Source: Mycobacteriales bacterium
GTDB lineage: Bacteria; Actinomycetota; Actinomycetes; Mycobacteriales; Mycobacteriaceae
Direction of reading: 5' to 3'
DNA length: 64,000 nucleotides
Assembly: GCA_018376445.1 (NCBI GenBank)
Contig: JAHABL010000002.1
Location: forward strand, 62,001-126,000
Positions 55,209 to 63,892 of the stretch are shown here, piece by piece (within the stretch, counting starts at the first letter, position 1; each line of letters starts with the position of its first letter). The translations under genes were made by a program, and so were the position numbers. The notes under the pieces were generated by a model. It had not been told where the DNA came from. It saw only the letters and a program-made list of their open reading frames with translations, and did not search any database.

Positions 55209-56390
55209 TTACTTCTGTCCCTTCTTGCCATGCACCTCAAGGAGGTCAACGAACTGGTCAAAGAGGTAGTTTGCGTCGTGGGGGCCGGCGCAGGCCTCAG
55301 GGTGATACTGAACGGAGAAGGCACTGCCGTCGAGCAGCTTGACGCCTTCCACAGTGTCATCATTGGGACAGCTGTGGGAGATGAGGGCGCGGCCGTAGGG
55401 AGTGTCGAATTCCATTCCGGGTTCACCCTCCAACGCGAAACCGTGGTTTTGCGAGGTGATAGCAATACGGCCGGTCTGATGGTCTTTCACCGGAATATTG
55501 ATGCCGCGGTGGCCGAATTTCATCTTGTAGGTATCGAGGCCAAGTGCACGACCGAAAATCTGATTACCAAAGCAAATGCCAAAGAGCGGCATCTCATTCT
55601 CGAGTGCAGCTTTGGTCAGGGCGATAGGGGCGGTAGCTGTGATCGGGTCTCCGGGGCCATTGGAGAAGAAGAGACCATCAACATTCAGCTCCTCGATTTC
55701 TTCCCAAGTGGTCGCAGCGGGCATCATGTGGACGCGGAGACCACGATTGACGAAGTTACGCGGGGTGTTAGCCTTGATCCCGAGGTCAATCGCTGCGATG
55801 GTGAAGCGACGCTCCCCTATCGGATCCAGAGTGTACATCTCCTGCGTGGTTACTTCGCTAGCAAGATCCTGCCCGGCTGCCGGTGGTTGACTCCGGACCT
55901 TCTCCAACATCTCGTCTTCGCTTATCAGCGAGTCGCCGGAGAAGATGCCTGCCAGCATGCTCCCTTTTGTGCGGAGATGCCGCACAATGGCACGGGTATC
56001 AACATTCTGGATGCCGACAATCCGCTGTTCTTCCAGCTCTTCCTGCAGTGTATGGTCAAGTCGCCAGCTGCAGGGTTGGTGCGCATAATCGCGAATGACG
56101 TAGCCGGCTACATGGATTCGTCCCCGCATTCCGTTACGGACAGCGTCGTTGGTAGGCTCGGCGGTCATGGACTCGCCATCAACCATGTTCCATCCGGTAT
56201 TGCCGATCTGCGGCGCTGTAGAGACCACAATTTGGCGGCGGTAGGAGGGGTCCGTCAGGGTTTCCTGGTATCCGGTCATACCGGTGGCGAAAACAGCCTC
56301 ACCCAGGGTCTCCCCTACGGTTCCAAAGGCATGCCCGCGGAAGATGCGTCCATCTTCGAGCACGAGGGCTGCTGGAATTCGTTCGCTCAC
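55209..56390 (-). CDS. carA: Carbamoyl-phosphate synthase small chain
   Basis: Glutaminase subunit that feeds ammonia to CarB. The 393-residue protein starts with the CarA domain (PAALVLEDGRIFRGHAFG). The class I amidotransferase domain has the nucleophile in PLFGICFGNQIFG and the His-Glu pair in VQYHPEACAGPHD. GTG start with AAGGA close upstream. It lies 35 bases after pyrC. Confidence 0.97.
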   Translation of the reverse strand: MSERIPAALVLEDGRIFRGHAFGTVGETLGEAVFATGMTGYQETLTDPSYRRQIVVSTAPQIGNTGWNMVDGESMTAEPTNDAVRNGMRGRIHVAGYVIRDYAHQPCSWRLDHTLQEELEEQRIVGIQNVDTRAIVRHLRTKGSMLAGIFSGDSLISEDEMLEKVRSQPPAAGQDLASEVTTQEMYTLDPIGERRFTIAAIDLGIKANTPRNFVNRGLRVHMMPAATTWEEIEELNVDGLFFSNGPGDPITATAPIALTKAALENEMPLFGICFGNQIFGRALGLDTYKMKFGHRGINIPVKDHQTGRIAITSQNHGFALEGEPGMEFDTPYGRALISHSCPNDDTVEGVKLLDGSAFSVQYHPEACAGPHDANYLFDQFVDLLEVHGKKGQK

Positions 56391-56425
56391 TATTCCTTCT
56401 TTCCTAGTCTATGCGCTTTGTGGTT

Positions 56426-57730
56426 CTAGAGGGCGGCTTCACCGTCACGCGCAGTGACACGTCCGCGAAGTACCGTGAGCACTGGGCGAGCACGGAACTC
56501 CATGCCTTCGTAGGGAGTATTGGAGGCGATTGAGGCAAGCTCTTCACCGTAGACACACCAGCTAGCGTCAGGGTCGATAACGGTGAGGTTTGCGGGTTCA
56601 CCAGCTTCCAGCGGGCGCCCATGGTCGGCGAGTCCGACTATTTCGGCCGGGCGTTCACTCATGACGCGTGCGATATCGCGCCAGGTCATGCGACCGGTTT
56701 CCACCATCACCTGCGCCATAATGGCGAGGGAGGTTTCGAGTCCCAACATGCCATTCGCAGCTTCGGCGAATTCGCAGCAGGTCTCTTCCGACCCGTGCGG
56801 GGCATGGTCGGTGGCGACACAGTCGATGACTCCATCAATCAACGCTTGCTGAAGTGCTTCATTATCTGATTCTTCACGCAAAGGCGGGTTCACCCGGTAA
56901 ACGCCGTTGTAAGTGGAAAGAACTGAGTCGTTCAGGAGGAGATGGTGCGGGGTGACTTCAGCGGTGACGTTGACACCCTGCTCATGGGCCCACTTTAGGA
57001 GTTCAACGGTGCCTTTGGTGGAGGCATGGCAGACGTGAATATGGGCGTGTGCATCGCGAGCGAGAAGAATATCGCGAGCTACGATGGACTCTTCCGCTGC
57101 ACGCGGCCAACCTTTCATCCCGAGTTTGGCTGCCATCGGTCCCTCGTGGGCAATGGCACCTTCGGTGAGTCGATCTTCTTCCGCATGCTGTGCAATTGTT
57201 GCCCCCAGCCCTGCCGCATACTCCAGTGCACGTCGCATGACGAGAGGATTATTGACGCATTTTCCGTCATCGGAGAACCACCGAACCTGGGCCCTACCCT
57301 TGTTCATCAAACCCATTTCAGACAGTTCTTTGCCTTGTAGTCCCACCGTAATGGAACCCACCGGGTAGACGTCGCACAGACCGATTTCCTGGCCTTTGCT
57401 CCACACCATCTCCGCTAAGTTATTGTTATCGATAACGGGCTTGGTGTTGGGCATGGTGTAGACGGCAGTGAAACCACCGAGAGCTGCGGCAGCAGAGCCA
57501 CTGGCGATAGTCTCCGTATCCTCTCGACCAGGCTCACGGAGGTGTACGTGAATGTCAACGAGACCAGGGAGAAGGACGTTGCCGCGGCCGTCATACTCTT
57601 CGCATTCCGCGGGGAGAGCGGCGAGAGTGCCGTGGGGAGCAATAGTATCGATGCGGCCGTCCTGTACAAGAACGTCGACGGCGTCTCCTTCGCCGTAGAG
57701 GTGGACGTTGCGGATGAGAAGTGCAGTCAT
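56426..57730 (-). CDS. pyrC: Dihydroorotase
   Basis: Cyclises carbamoyl aspartate to dihydroorotate. This 434-residue class I type has the metal motif DIHVHLREPG, the carboxylated-lysine region and C-terminal CVATDHAPHG. ATG 57730 gives the family N-terminus MTALLIRNVHLYGEGDAVDV; an ATG five codons upstream is the alternative. It lies 17 bases after pyrB. Confidence 0.96.
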   Translation of the reverse strand: MTALLIRNVHLYGEGDAVDVLVQDGRIDTIAPHGTLAALPAECEEYDGRGNVLLPGLVDIHVHLREPGREDTETIASGSAAAALGGFTAVYTMPNTKPVIDNNNLAEMVWSKGQEIGLCDVYPVGSITVGLQGKELSEMGLMNKGRAQVRWFSDDGKCVNNPLVMRRALEYAAGLGATIAQHAEEDRLTEGAIAHEGPMAAKLGMKGWPRAAEESIVARDILLARDAHAHIHVCHASTKGTVELLKWAHEQGVNVTAEVTPHHLLLNDSVLSTYNGVYRVNPPLREESDNEALQQALIDGVIDCVATDHAPHGSEETCCEFAEAANGMLGLETSLAIMAQVMVETGRMTWRDIARVMSERPAEIVGLADHGRPLEAGEPANLTVIDPDASWCVYGEELASIASNTPYEGMEFRARPVLTVLRGRVTARDGEAAL

Positions 57731-57747
57731 AGTGTCTTTCTCCATGG

Positions 57748-58692
57748 TTACGCCTCGTCAGCACCAGTGAGAAGCGTGATAAGGATGGCCATACGAACGT
57801 GAACACCGTTGTTCACCTGCTGAAGAACAGCGGTTTGCGGCGAATCAGCAACATCAAAGTTGATTTCCATGCCACGAATCATGGGGCCCGGGTGCATGAC
57901 GATGGCATCGTCACGAAGCAGTGCGAGACGTTTCTTGCTCATTCCGTAGAGTGCAGCGTACTCACGCACGGAGGGGAAGAACGCTTCGCCAGCCTTCATG
58001 CGCTCTTCTTGGACGCGCAGTAACTGGACAGCGTCAGCATCATGCAACTCTGCATCAAGGTCGTGCGAAACACGGCATGGCCATTCTTCGACGCCAACTG
58101 GAAGCAGCGTGGGAGGGGCCACGAACACAACTTCTGCTCCAAGTTTGGAGAAAAGGAGGAGATCGGAGCGAGCCACTCGGGAGTGGAGAATGTCGCCAAC
58201 AACGACTAGTTTGCGACCCTCAAAACCGCCGTGATGCTGTCGAAATGTGAGTGCGTCGAGAAGCGCTTGGGAGGGGTGTTCGTGCTGACCATCACCAGCG
58301 TTGATGATGGAGGGGCCATGGACCCCGTCTGGGGACAGCCATTGTGCCAATTGTGCGGGTGCACCAGAATAAGGATGCCTGACGATGAGGGCTTCCGCAC
58401 CGATCGCGGTCAAGGTTTGGCCAGTATCCTGAAGCGACTCGCCTTTCTTTACCGATGAACTTCCCGCTGAGATATTGACGACATCGGCACTGAGCCACTT
58501 TGCCGCTGTTTCGAAACTGGAGCGTGTGCGTGTGGAATTCTCGTAGAAGACGGTGAATACGGTGCGTCCGCGCAGAGTCGGAAGCTTTCGAATTTCTCGC
58601 TCCAGCAGCGAGGATTTGAGCTCATCTGCAAGATCGAGAAGGGCAAGGGCACTGTCTTTGTCGAGATCGTTGATCGAGACGAGGTGCTTCAC
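57748..58692 (-). CDS. pyrB: Aspartate carbamoyltransferase catalytic subunit
   Basis: Condenses carbamoyl phosphate with aspartate. The 314-residue protein has the phosphate loop YENSTRTRSSFETAA, the RHPYSGAP motif and VMHPGPMIRG. No pyrI regulatory chain is present. The ATG overlaps the pyrR stop by four bases (ATGA). Confidence 0.97.
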   Translation of the reverse strand: MKHLVSINDLDKDSALALLDLADELKSSLLEREIRKLPTLRGRTVFTVFYENSTRTRSSFETAAKWLSADVVNISAGSSSVKKGESLQDTGQTLTAIGAEALIVRHPYSGAPAQLAQWLSPDGVHGPSIINAGDGQHEHPSQALLDALTFRQHHGGFEGRKLVVVGDILHSRVARSDLLLFSKLGAEVVFVAPPTLLPVGVEEWPCRVSHDLDAELHDADAVQLLRVQEERMKAGEAFFPSVREYAALYGMSKKRLALLRDDAIVMHPGPMIRGMEINFDVADSPQTAVLQQVNNGVHVRMAILITLLTGADEA

Positions 58693-59258
58693 TCTGCCTC
58701 TCCTTCTGTGATGTCCCGAGTGAGGACGACTTCGTCTGCGCCGTCCGATTCGTCCAAGTGAACGTTCACGCCCTCAGCGCGGGCAGTGGGAATATTTTTG
58801 CCCACGTAGTCTGGCCGAATAGGAAGTTCGCGATGTCCGCGGTCGACAAGAACCGCTAGTTGGATCACGTCCGGCCGACCAATGTCGCGGAGCGCGTCGA
58901 GCGCTGCACGTACGGTTCGTCCGGAGAAAAGAACATCATCGACGAGAATAACGAGCGCGCCATCAATCCCGTTGCGAGGAATCTGAGTCTCACCCATAGG
59001 GCGGGGGCGACGTTGACGAAGATCATCACGGTAGAGGGTGATGTCGAGTGATCCGACTTCTGGGGAATTACCGGTGAATTCCGCAATATTTGCAGCAAGT
59101 CGGTGGGCGAGGTGGGTACCTCGCGTTGGAATGCCCAAGAGAACAACACGCTTCGATGAAGATTCGTCAAGCGCTGTTTTTTCAATGATCTGATGGGCGA
59201 TTCGTGCGACGGTGCGTGATACGTCCGCAGCGTCAAGCAGTTGCACGTTGTCGTTCAT
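58689..59258 (-). CDS. pyrR: PyrR regulator / uracil phosphoribosyltransferase
   Basis: Senses UMP and PRPP and binds pyr mRNA to lower expression; it also has uracil phosphoribosyltransferase activity. The 189-residue protein has the PRPP loop VILVDDVLFSGRTVRAALD and the conserved GIPTRGTHLAHRLA and RGHRELPIRPDYVGKNIPT. It is the first gene of the pyr operon. The ATG has AAGGAGG five bases upstream, and that site lies inside a PyrR-binding hairpin, so autoregulation is likely at translation. Confidence 0.97.
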   Translation of the reverse strand: MNDNVQLLDAADVSRTVARIAHQIIEKTALDESSSKRVVLLGIPTRGTHLAHRLAANIAEFTGNSPEVGSLDITLYRDDLRQRRPRPMGETQIPRNGIDGALVILVDDVLFSGRTVRAALDALRDIGRPDVIQLAVLVDRGHRELPIRPDYVGKNIPTARAEGVNVHLDESDGADEVVLTRDITEGEAE

Positions 59259-59263
59259 CCTGA

Positions 59264-59300
59264 CCTCCTTCTCCGCCTCGCTGGACGGCTTGTTAAAGGA
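59264..59300 (-). promoter_or_regulatory. PyrR-binding hairpin sequestering the pyrR ribosome-binding site
   Basis: On the minus strand TCCTT (59300-59296) can pair with AAGGA of the ribosome-binding site. Inside it CCG and CGG close a loop reading TCCAGCGAGG, close to the PyrR recognition loop UCCAGAGAGG of Bacillus. PyrR bound with UMP would stabilise the hairpin and block initiation. This mode has been described in mycobacteria. Confidence 0.8.
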
Positions 59301-59318
59301 TGTCTGCTCTGAGGTTTA

Positions 59319-59324
59319 AGTGTA
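59319..59324 (-). promoter_or_regulatory. Likely -10 box of the pyr operon
   Basis: TACACT on the minus strand, about 60 bases before the pyrR ATG. Transcription from here would give a leader of about 55 bases, long enough only for the PyrR hairpin. No clear -35 is seen. Confidence 0.45.
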
Positions 59325-59359
59325 GCAGCCCCAGCCCTGCTCACACATCTCATAACGTT

Positions 59360-59390
59360 CGGAACCTGAAGGTTTCCCCTTCAGGTTCCG
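59360..59390 (-). terminator. Terminator between nusB and pyrR
   Basis: A perfect 13-bp stem (CGGAACCTGAAGG with its complement) around a TTTCC loop, 28 bases after the nusB stop on the minus strand. It separates the nusB cluster from the pyr operon. The following bases are AACGTTATG, not a strong U tract. Confidence 0.75.
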
Positions 59391-59417
59391 ATCCGTTTGT
59401 TGAGGCACACGTAGCAG

Positions 59418-60017
59418 TTAGTCAGCGTAGTTCTCTCGCTCCACTTCATCGGTGGAGGGAACGGCATCAAGCTGCTCTTCTGCCAGCTCGACAGTGCTGG
59501 TGTGGGACAGCTGCTCCTTAACAACATCGCGATCGCGCAACACTTTGTCTAGCACTCCATTGACGAAACGCGGAGCATCATCATCCGAGTATTCTCGTGC
59601 CAGGCTTACAGCCTCGTCAACTGCCGTTAATGCCGGCACATCATCGGTGAACAGAAGCTCCCATACACCAATTCGAAGCGCTGTACGATCTACCGCAGCA
59701 AGCCGGTCCAAGGACCAGTCGGTGAGGGAGGACGACAGAATCTCATCGATTCGATCAATCTCTTCGGCGACACCGGTAATAATCGCGATAGCGTAGTCGC
59801 TGACGAGTGGCATGCCGCCTTCCCCGAGACGCGCCAATTCTAGGGCGTAGTCGCGACGGTTTTCAGCGAGCTCAACAGGATCAACATCTCGACTTTCTGC
59901 TTCGAAGAGCAGAGTCAGTGCGCGCTGACGAGCCTTATGCCGGCTGCCAGAATGACGCGGGCGAGCAGCTTTACCTGTCCCCGCTCCGGAGCCCTGTGTT
60001 GGATTAGTTGTTGACAC
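59418..60017 (-). CDS. nusB: Transcription antitermination factor NusB
   Basis: RNA-binding factor of rRNA antitermination complexes. After a 25-residue polar lead, the helical domain begins with SRHKARQRALTLLFEAESR. Other family blocks are the tail end of helix 5 (DWSLDRLAAVDRTALRIGVWELLF) and AVSLAREYSDDDAPRFVNGVLDKV. At 199 residues it has an acidic C-terminal extension of about 35. The GTG start overlaps the efp stop by 14 bases. Confidence 0.95.
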   Translation of the reverse strand: MSTTNPTQGSGAGTGKAARPRHSGSRHKARQRALTLLFEAESRDVDPVELAENRRDYALELARLGEGGMPLVSDYAIAIITGVAEEIDRIDEILSSSLTDWSLDRLAAVDRTALRIGVWELLFTDDVPALTAVDEAVSLAREYSDDDAPRFVNGVLDKVLRDRDVVKEQLSHTSTVELAEEQLDAVPSTDEVERENYAD

Positions 60018-60567
60018 GGCTCAGGTAACGACCATCTCGAGTATCGATGCGCAGAACGTCACCGGTATTGATGAAGAGAGGAACCTGCACTTCAGCACCC
60101 GTTTCCAGAGTAGCGGGCTTGGTGCCGGCAGAGGAACGATCGCCCTGCAGGCCTGGGTCGGTGTGCGCCACGGTGAGGTCAACAGCAACCGGCAAGTCGG
60201 CAAACAGTGGCACACCTTCGTGCATAGACACCTGGACGGTAGTGTTCTCGAGGAGGAAGCGAGCTCCATCACCCAGGATTTCGGGTCCGACGGTGATCTG
60301 ATCGTAGGTGTCCTCGTCCATCAGCACGAAGTCGTTGCCGTCCTTGTAAAGGTAGGTAAAATCGCGCCGGTCCACAGTCGCAGTGTCCACCTTGACACCG
60401 GCGTTGAAGGTCTTATCAACAACCTTACCAGTGACAACATCCTTCAGCTTGGTCCGCACGAAAGCGGGACCCTTACCGGGCTTAACGTGCTGGAATTCTA
60501 CGATCTGCTGCAGCTTGCCATCAATCTGCAGTACCAGGCCATTCTTGAAGTCTGCGGTACTCGCCAC
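60004..60567 (-). CDS. efp: Elongation factor P
   Basis: Relieves ribosome stalling at polyproline stretches. From GTG 60567 the 187-residue protein begins VASTADFKNGLVLQIDG, matching actinobacterial EF-P. The tip loop KPGKGPA has K32 as the residue at the modification site; whether it is modified is unknown. The signature AHTDPGLQGDRSSAGTKPAT lies near 140. The frame opens 16 codons earlier without homology. Confidence 0.96.
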   Translation of the reverse strand: MASTADFKNGLVLQIDGKLQQIVEFQHVKPGKGPAFVRTKLKDVVTGKVVDKTFNAGVKVDTATVDRRDFTYLYKDGNDFVLMDEDTYDQITVGPEILGDGARFLLENTTVQVSMHEGVPLFADLPVAVDLTVAHTDPGLQGDRSSAGTKPATLETGAEVQVPLFINTGDVLRIDTRDGRYLSRVNN

Positions 60568-60645
60568 AATGAGCTCTTTTCTGTCGAAATGTCTAGGTAG
60601 TCGCGAGGAGTGCACTCCTTAGCAACTAGTACCTCATGGAGTTTA

Positions 60646-61782
60646 CTAAACGTGCAGCAATTCTGCGGAAAGCGCCTGCAGAGAGCGCACATTTCCGGAG
60701 TCTTCGAGCACGTAGGTGTTTTCTATTCGCACACCCCCACGTTCAGGAAGATAGATCCCGGGCTCGATTGTGAATACTGACCCAGCGACCAATTCTTCTG
60801 ATGAACCACTACGTACCCATGGATGCTCATGGATATCCACGCCAACTCCATGGCCAGTCGAGTGCCCGAAGTACGGACCATAGCCGGCATCATTAATGAC
60901 TGCGCGGGCGGCCTCATCGAGTGCTCCAGCGGAAACCCCTGGACGCACCACTGCAAGTGCTGCCTGGTGTGCATGCCACACGCAGTCGGCGATCTCTTCT
61001 TGCCATGCGGTGGAATCTCCGACACAGAACGTGCGGGTGCAATCTGAGTGGTAACCCCTTACTACTGCACCAAAATCAATGACGACGAGATCACCGGCAG
61101 CAATTGGGGTATTGTCGGGCGAATGATGTGGGAGTGCACTGTTAGCTCCAGTACCCACGATAGTTTCAAAGGAGACACCTTCGGAACCTCGCACTTTCAT
61201 GAGGTAATCGAGGCGGGCTGCCACTTCGCTTTCGGTAGCGCCAGGTACAAGGGCATGCTCATCAATAAGCTGCTCCAGCGCAGCTTCAGCACACTGTGCG
61301 GCTTGATTGAGCGCAATGATCTCACTGCGGTCTTTGACCGACCGCAACTGTGCAATATATGCAGACACATCACTAAGCCCCTCCATCATCCCAGCAGAAG
61401 TCAGGTCCTGCTGTGTACACGAACTCAGCCACGCCGCCAGCTCCTGGTAGTCGAGCCAGTTGAGGAACTCACCATCCACCCCCAGCGTGTTTGCGTGCAG
61501 ATGCCGTGTTTCACTCACCTCAGTTAGTGCGGCACTACCACGTGCGCTGCAGCTCTCTACTGCAATTCCAGGACATTCTGCAAAAGCTTGGAGGGTATAG
61601 CGGGCGTCGGTGATGAGAACGTCGTTATCCGCAGCGAAGCTGTCAATCCAGAGAAGAGCGTTAGAACCCGAAAAACCGGTGAAGTAGCGAATTGAGCTGA
61701 GCCCAAATAGTACGATGGCCCCCGCTTCTACCGAACAGCGGAGCCGATTGCGCCGCTCGGCATAGTTTTCTGCAACTGTCAT
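60646..61782 (-). CDS. pepQ: M24 family Xaa-Pro peptidase
   Basis: Metallopeptidase that cleaves peptides involving proline. The 378-residue protein has a creatinase-like N-terminal domain, then the pita-bread fold. Its metal ligands are the two aspartates of VVIDFGAVVRGYHSDCTRTF, the histidine of GHSTGHGVG and the glutamates of FTIEPGIYLPE and VRIENT. It could be an aminopeptidase P or a dipeptidase; the sequence alone does not decide. It lies between aroQ and efp, the same order as in mycobacteria. Confidence 0.9.
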   Translation of the reverse strand: MTVAENYAERRNRLRCSVEAGAIVLFGLSSIRYFTGFSGSNALLWIDSFAADNDVLITDARYTLQAFAECPGIAVESCSARGSAALTEVSETRHLHANTLGVDGEFLNWLDYQELAAWLSSCTQQDLTSAGMMEGLSDVSAYIAQLRSVKDRSEIIALNQAAQCAEAALEQLIDEHALVPGATESEVAARLDYLMKVRGSEGVSFETIVGTGANSALPHHSPDNTPIAAGDLVVIDFGAVVRGYHSDCTRTFCVGDSTAWQEEIADCVWHAHQAALAVVRPGVSAGALDEAARAVINDAGYGPYFGHSTGHGVGVDIHEHPWVRSGSSEELVAGSVFTIEPGIYLPERGGVRIENTYVLEDSGNVRSLQALSAELLHV

Positions 61783-61806
61783 TGCTACCTTTTCTAAGTT
61801 CGGTCG

Positions 61807-62238
61807 TTAGCTCTGCTGCGCAAACCAGCGCAACGCAAGGCGGTAGACGTCAATGCCGAGTCCAACGATCACCCCGGTGGCGATGGCAGAAAGGTAGCTG
61901 TGGTGACGGAACTCTTCGCGAGCGTGGACGTTAGAGATATGGACTTCAATAAAACCAGCGTGGTCCGCGAGTTCGGCACAAGCATCACGTAGCGCAACTG
62001 AAGTATGTGTCAGTGCTCCAGCATTGAGGATGACGGGTTCCTGCGTATCGGCGCAGTCATGCACCCAGCCCAGAAGTTCCGCTTCTGAGTCCGTTTGTTT
62101 GACCTCGATCTCGACCCCCAGCTCAACTGCATCTTGTTCCAAAATAGCGACGAGGTCAGCGAAGGTGGTCGACCCGTACACTTCTGGTTGACGCTTTCCC
62201 AGGCGTCCTAAGTTCGGACCGTTTAGTACGTGGATCAT
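61807..62238 (-). CDS. aroQ: 3-dehydroquinate dehydratase, type II
   Basis: Third step of the shikimate pathway. The 143-residue protein starts IHVLNGPNLGRLGKRQPEVYG with the catalytic tyrosine, then NAGALTHTSVALRDA and EVHISNVHAREEFRHHS with the catalytic histidine. AAGGAG precedes the ATG. It is 9 bases after aroB. Some actinobacterial annotations call it aroD. Confidence 0.96.
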   Translation of the reverse strand: MIHVLNGPNLGRLGKRQPEVYGSTTFADLVAILEQDAVELGVEIEVKQTDSEAELLGWVHDCADTQEPVILNAGALTHTSVALRDACAELADHAGFIEVHISNVHAREEFRHHSYLSAIATGVIVGLGIDVYRLALRWFAQQS

Positions 62239-62247
62239 TCCTTCTCC

Positions 62248-63324
62248 TTACTGTTTGCTAACTTCAGCATAGGCAGCAGCAAGTTGCTCTTGCGTCGGAT
62301 TCTCCATTCGGACAGGGTTTCCGATGCCGTCAAGCACGACAAAACGAAGAACTCCGGTGCGGTTCTTTTTATCGGAGTACATCGTGCTTATGAGCTCATC
62401 GAGTGCCTCTGCATCATAGGATGTGGGCAGCCCTACTGCCGACACAATGTCGCGGGTACGGTTTACGTCGGCTTCAGTAAGGAGACCCGCAGTGCGAGCC
62501 AGTGCCGCCGCAAAGACCATCCCCACCGCAACTGCATTCCCATGTCGCCACAGGTAGTGTTCCCGTTGCTCAATCGCATGCGCCAAAGTGTGGCCATAGT
62601 TGAGGTTCTCACGAAGGCCTGATTCGCGAAGATCGCAGCTGACGACATCAGCTTTCACCTGTACCGAGCGACACACGAGTTCATGAAGCACCGGCCCGTC
62701 AACATCAAAGACCGCTGCGGGATTGTCTTCCACGAGTTCAAGAATGCGCTGGTCCGCAATAAAACCGCACTTCACTACTTCCGCCATACCAGAGACGATT
62801 TCAGACCGTGGGAGTGTGTGGAGAACATGCAGATCAATAAACACTCCCTGTGGCTCATGGAACGTCCCCACTAAGTTCTTACCGATGGCATTGTTGATCC
62901 CGGTCTTTCCGCCTACTCCGGCATCAACCATGCCAAGCAGAGAGGTAGGGCAGCTGATGAAAGCAATCCCCCGCATCCAGGTGGAGGCGATGAAACCAGC
63001 GAGATCTGTCGCCGCTCCACCACCGACACCCATGATGACGTCTGCACGGGTGATGCCAGCTTTACCACACTTGATCCACAGTTCCTCCGCAACAACAAGC
63101 GTCTTTCCCGCCTCTGCATCAGGCACGGGGAAGAGATGGACAGTACTGCCGTTCTCCCGCAGTGCTGCAGCGATCTCTGCCACAAAATAGGACACGCTCT
63201 CTTGGTAGACGATACCGACGTTCCGGAATCGCCCACCCAACTCTGCAATTTCCGGGACGAGGTGGGAGCCGATTCTCACATGGTAGGGGTGAGCTGCGTT
63301 TACATCGATCACAGTTACTGTCAT
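62248..63324 (-). CDS. aroB: 3-dehydroquinate synthase
   Basis: Second step of the shikimate pathway; NAD- and zinc-dependent. From ATG 63324 the 358-residue protein has GVGGGAATDLAGFIASTWMRGI, the active-site GGKTGINNAIGKNLVGTFHEP, and the metal-histidine region ENLNYGHTLAHAIE. The frame extends 26 codons upstream into the aroK end without homology. Confidence 0.96.
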   Translation of the reverse strand: MTVTVIDVNAAHPYHVRIGSHLVPEIAELGGRFRNVGIVYQESVSYFVAEIAAALRENGSTVHLFPVPDAEAGKTLVVAEELWIKCGKAGITRADVIMGVGGGAATDLAGFIASTWMRGIAFISCPTSLLGMVDAGVGGKTGINNAIGKNLVGTFHEPQGVFIDLHVLHTLPRSEIVSGMAEVVKCGFIADQRILELVEDNPAAVFDVDGPVLHELVCRSVQVKADVVSCDLRESGLRENLNYGHTLAHAIEQREHYLWRHGNAVAVGMVFAAALARTAGLLTEADVNRTRDIVSAVGLPTSYDAEALDELISTMYSDKKNRTGVLRFVVLDGIGNPVRMENPTQEQLAAAYAEVSKQ

Positions 63325-63340
63325 CTCAGTCTCTTTCGTA

Positions 63341-63892
63341 TTAGTCGTCGTCCACGTCGGCGGTGAGCCGAGCACGGCCGAGGAAAGCACAAATCTCATC
63401 AATCACGTCGAGAGGTTTGCGATGTTCAGGGCGAATAGTAAGATCGGCAACCTCTCGATAGTAAGGGCGGCGAATTCGTCGCAGCTGGCGATAGTGTTCA
63501 GCGGGGTCCTTAGCAGCAAGAACTGGTCGCGTAGAGGTATCCGCGGTGCGTCGGATTCCCTCTGCAGCCGAAATATCCAAGAAAACAACGGGAACTTCAG
63601 CAAGCAAGGTACGGGTTCGAGACGAGAGAACCGCTCCGCCCCCCAACGCGAGAATGCCATCATGGTGAGCGAGACTCTCAGCTACGATATCCTCTTCAAT
63701 TTCGCGGAATGCAGATTCACCGAGCTCAGCAAAAACCTCCCCGCAGCTCTTCCCATACTGCTTCTCTATCACCTGATCGGTATCAAGAAATGGAAGCTGC
63801 AGCGCGCGAGAAAGACGTTTTCCGGCGGTAGTTTTTCCCGATCCCGGGAGTCCCACAAATACGCAGACTGGGGCAAAAGCTACTGCTCCCAT
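63341..63892 (-). CDS. aroK: Shikimate kinase
   Basis: Phosphorylates shikimate. The 183-residue protein has the P-loop GLPGSGKTT, the substrate-binding DTDQVIEKQYG, FREIEE and GGGAVLSS, and the lid RPVLAAKD. The ATG overlaps the aroC end by 13 bases, so it is coupled to aroC. It lies 16 bases before aroB. Confidence 0.96.
   Translation of the reverse strand: MGAVAFAPVCVFVGLPGSGKTTAGKRLSRALQLPFLDTDQVIEKQYGKSCGEVFAELGESAFREIEEDIVAESLAHHDGILALGGGAVLSSRTRTLLAEVPVVFLDISAAEGIRRTADTSTRPVLAAKDPAEHYRQLRRIRRPYYREVADLTIRPEHRKPLDVIDEICAFLGRARLTADVDDD

Noticed and set aside
55113..56429. 438-residue open frame antisense to carA
   Set aside because: It overlaps carA completely, has no recognisable domain, and carA carries intact catalytic motifs.
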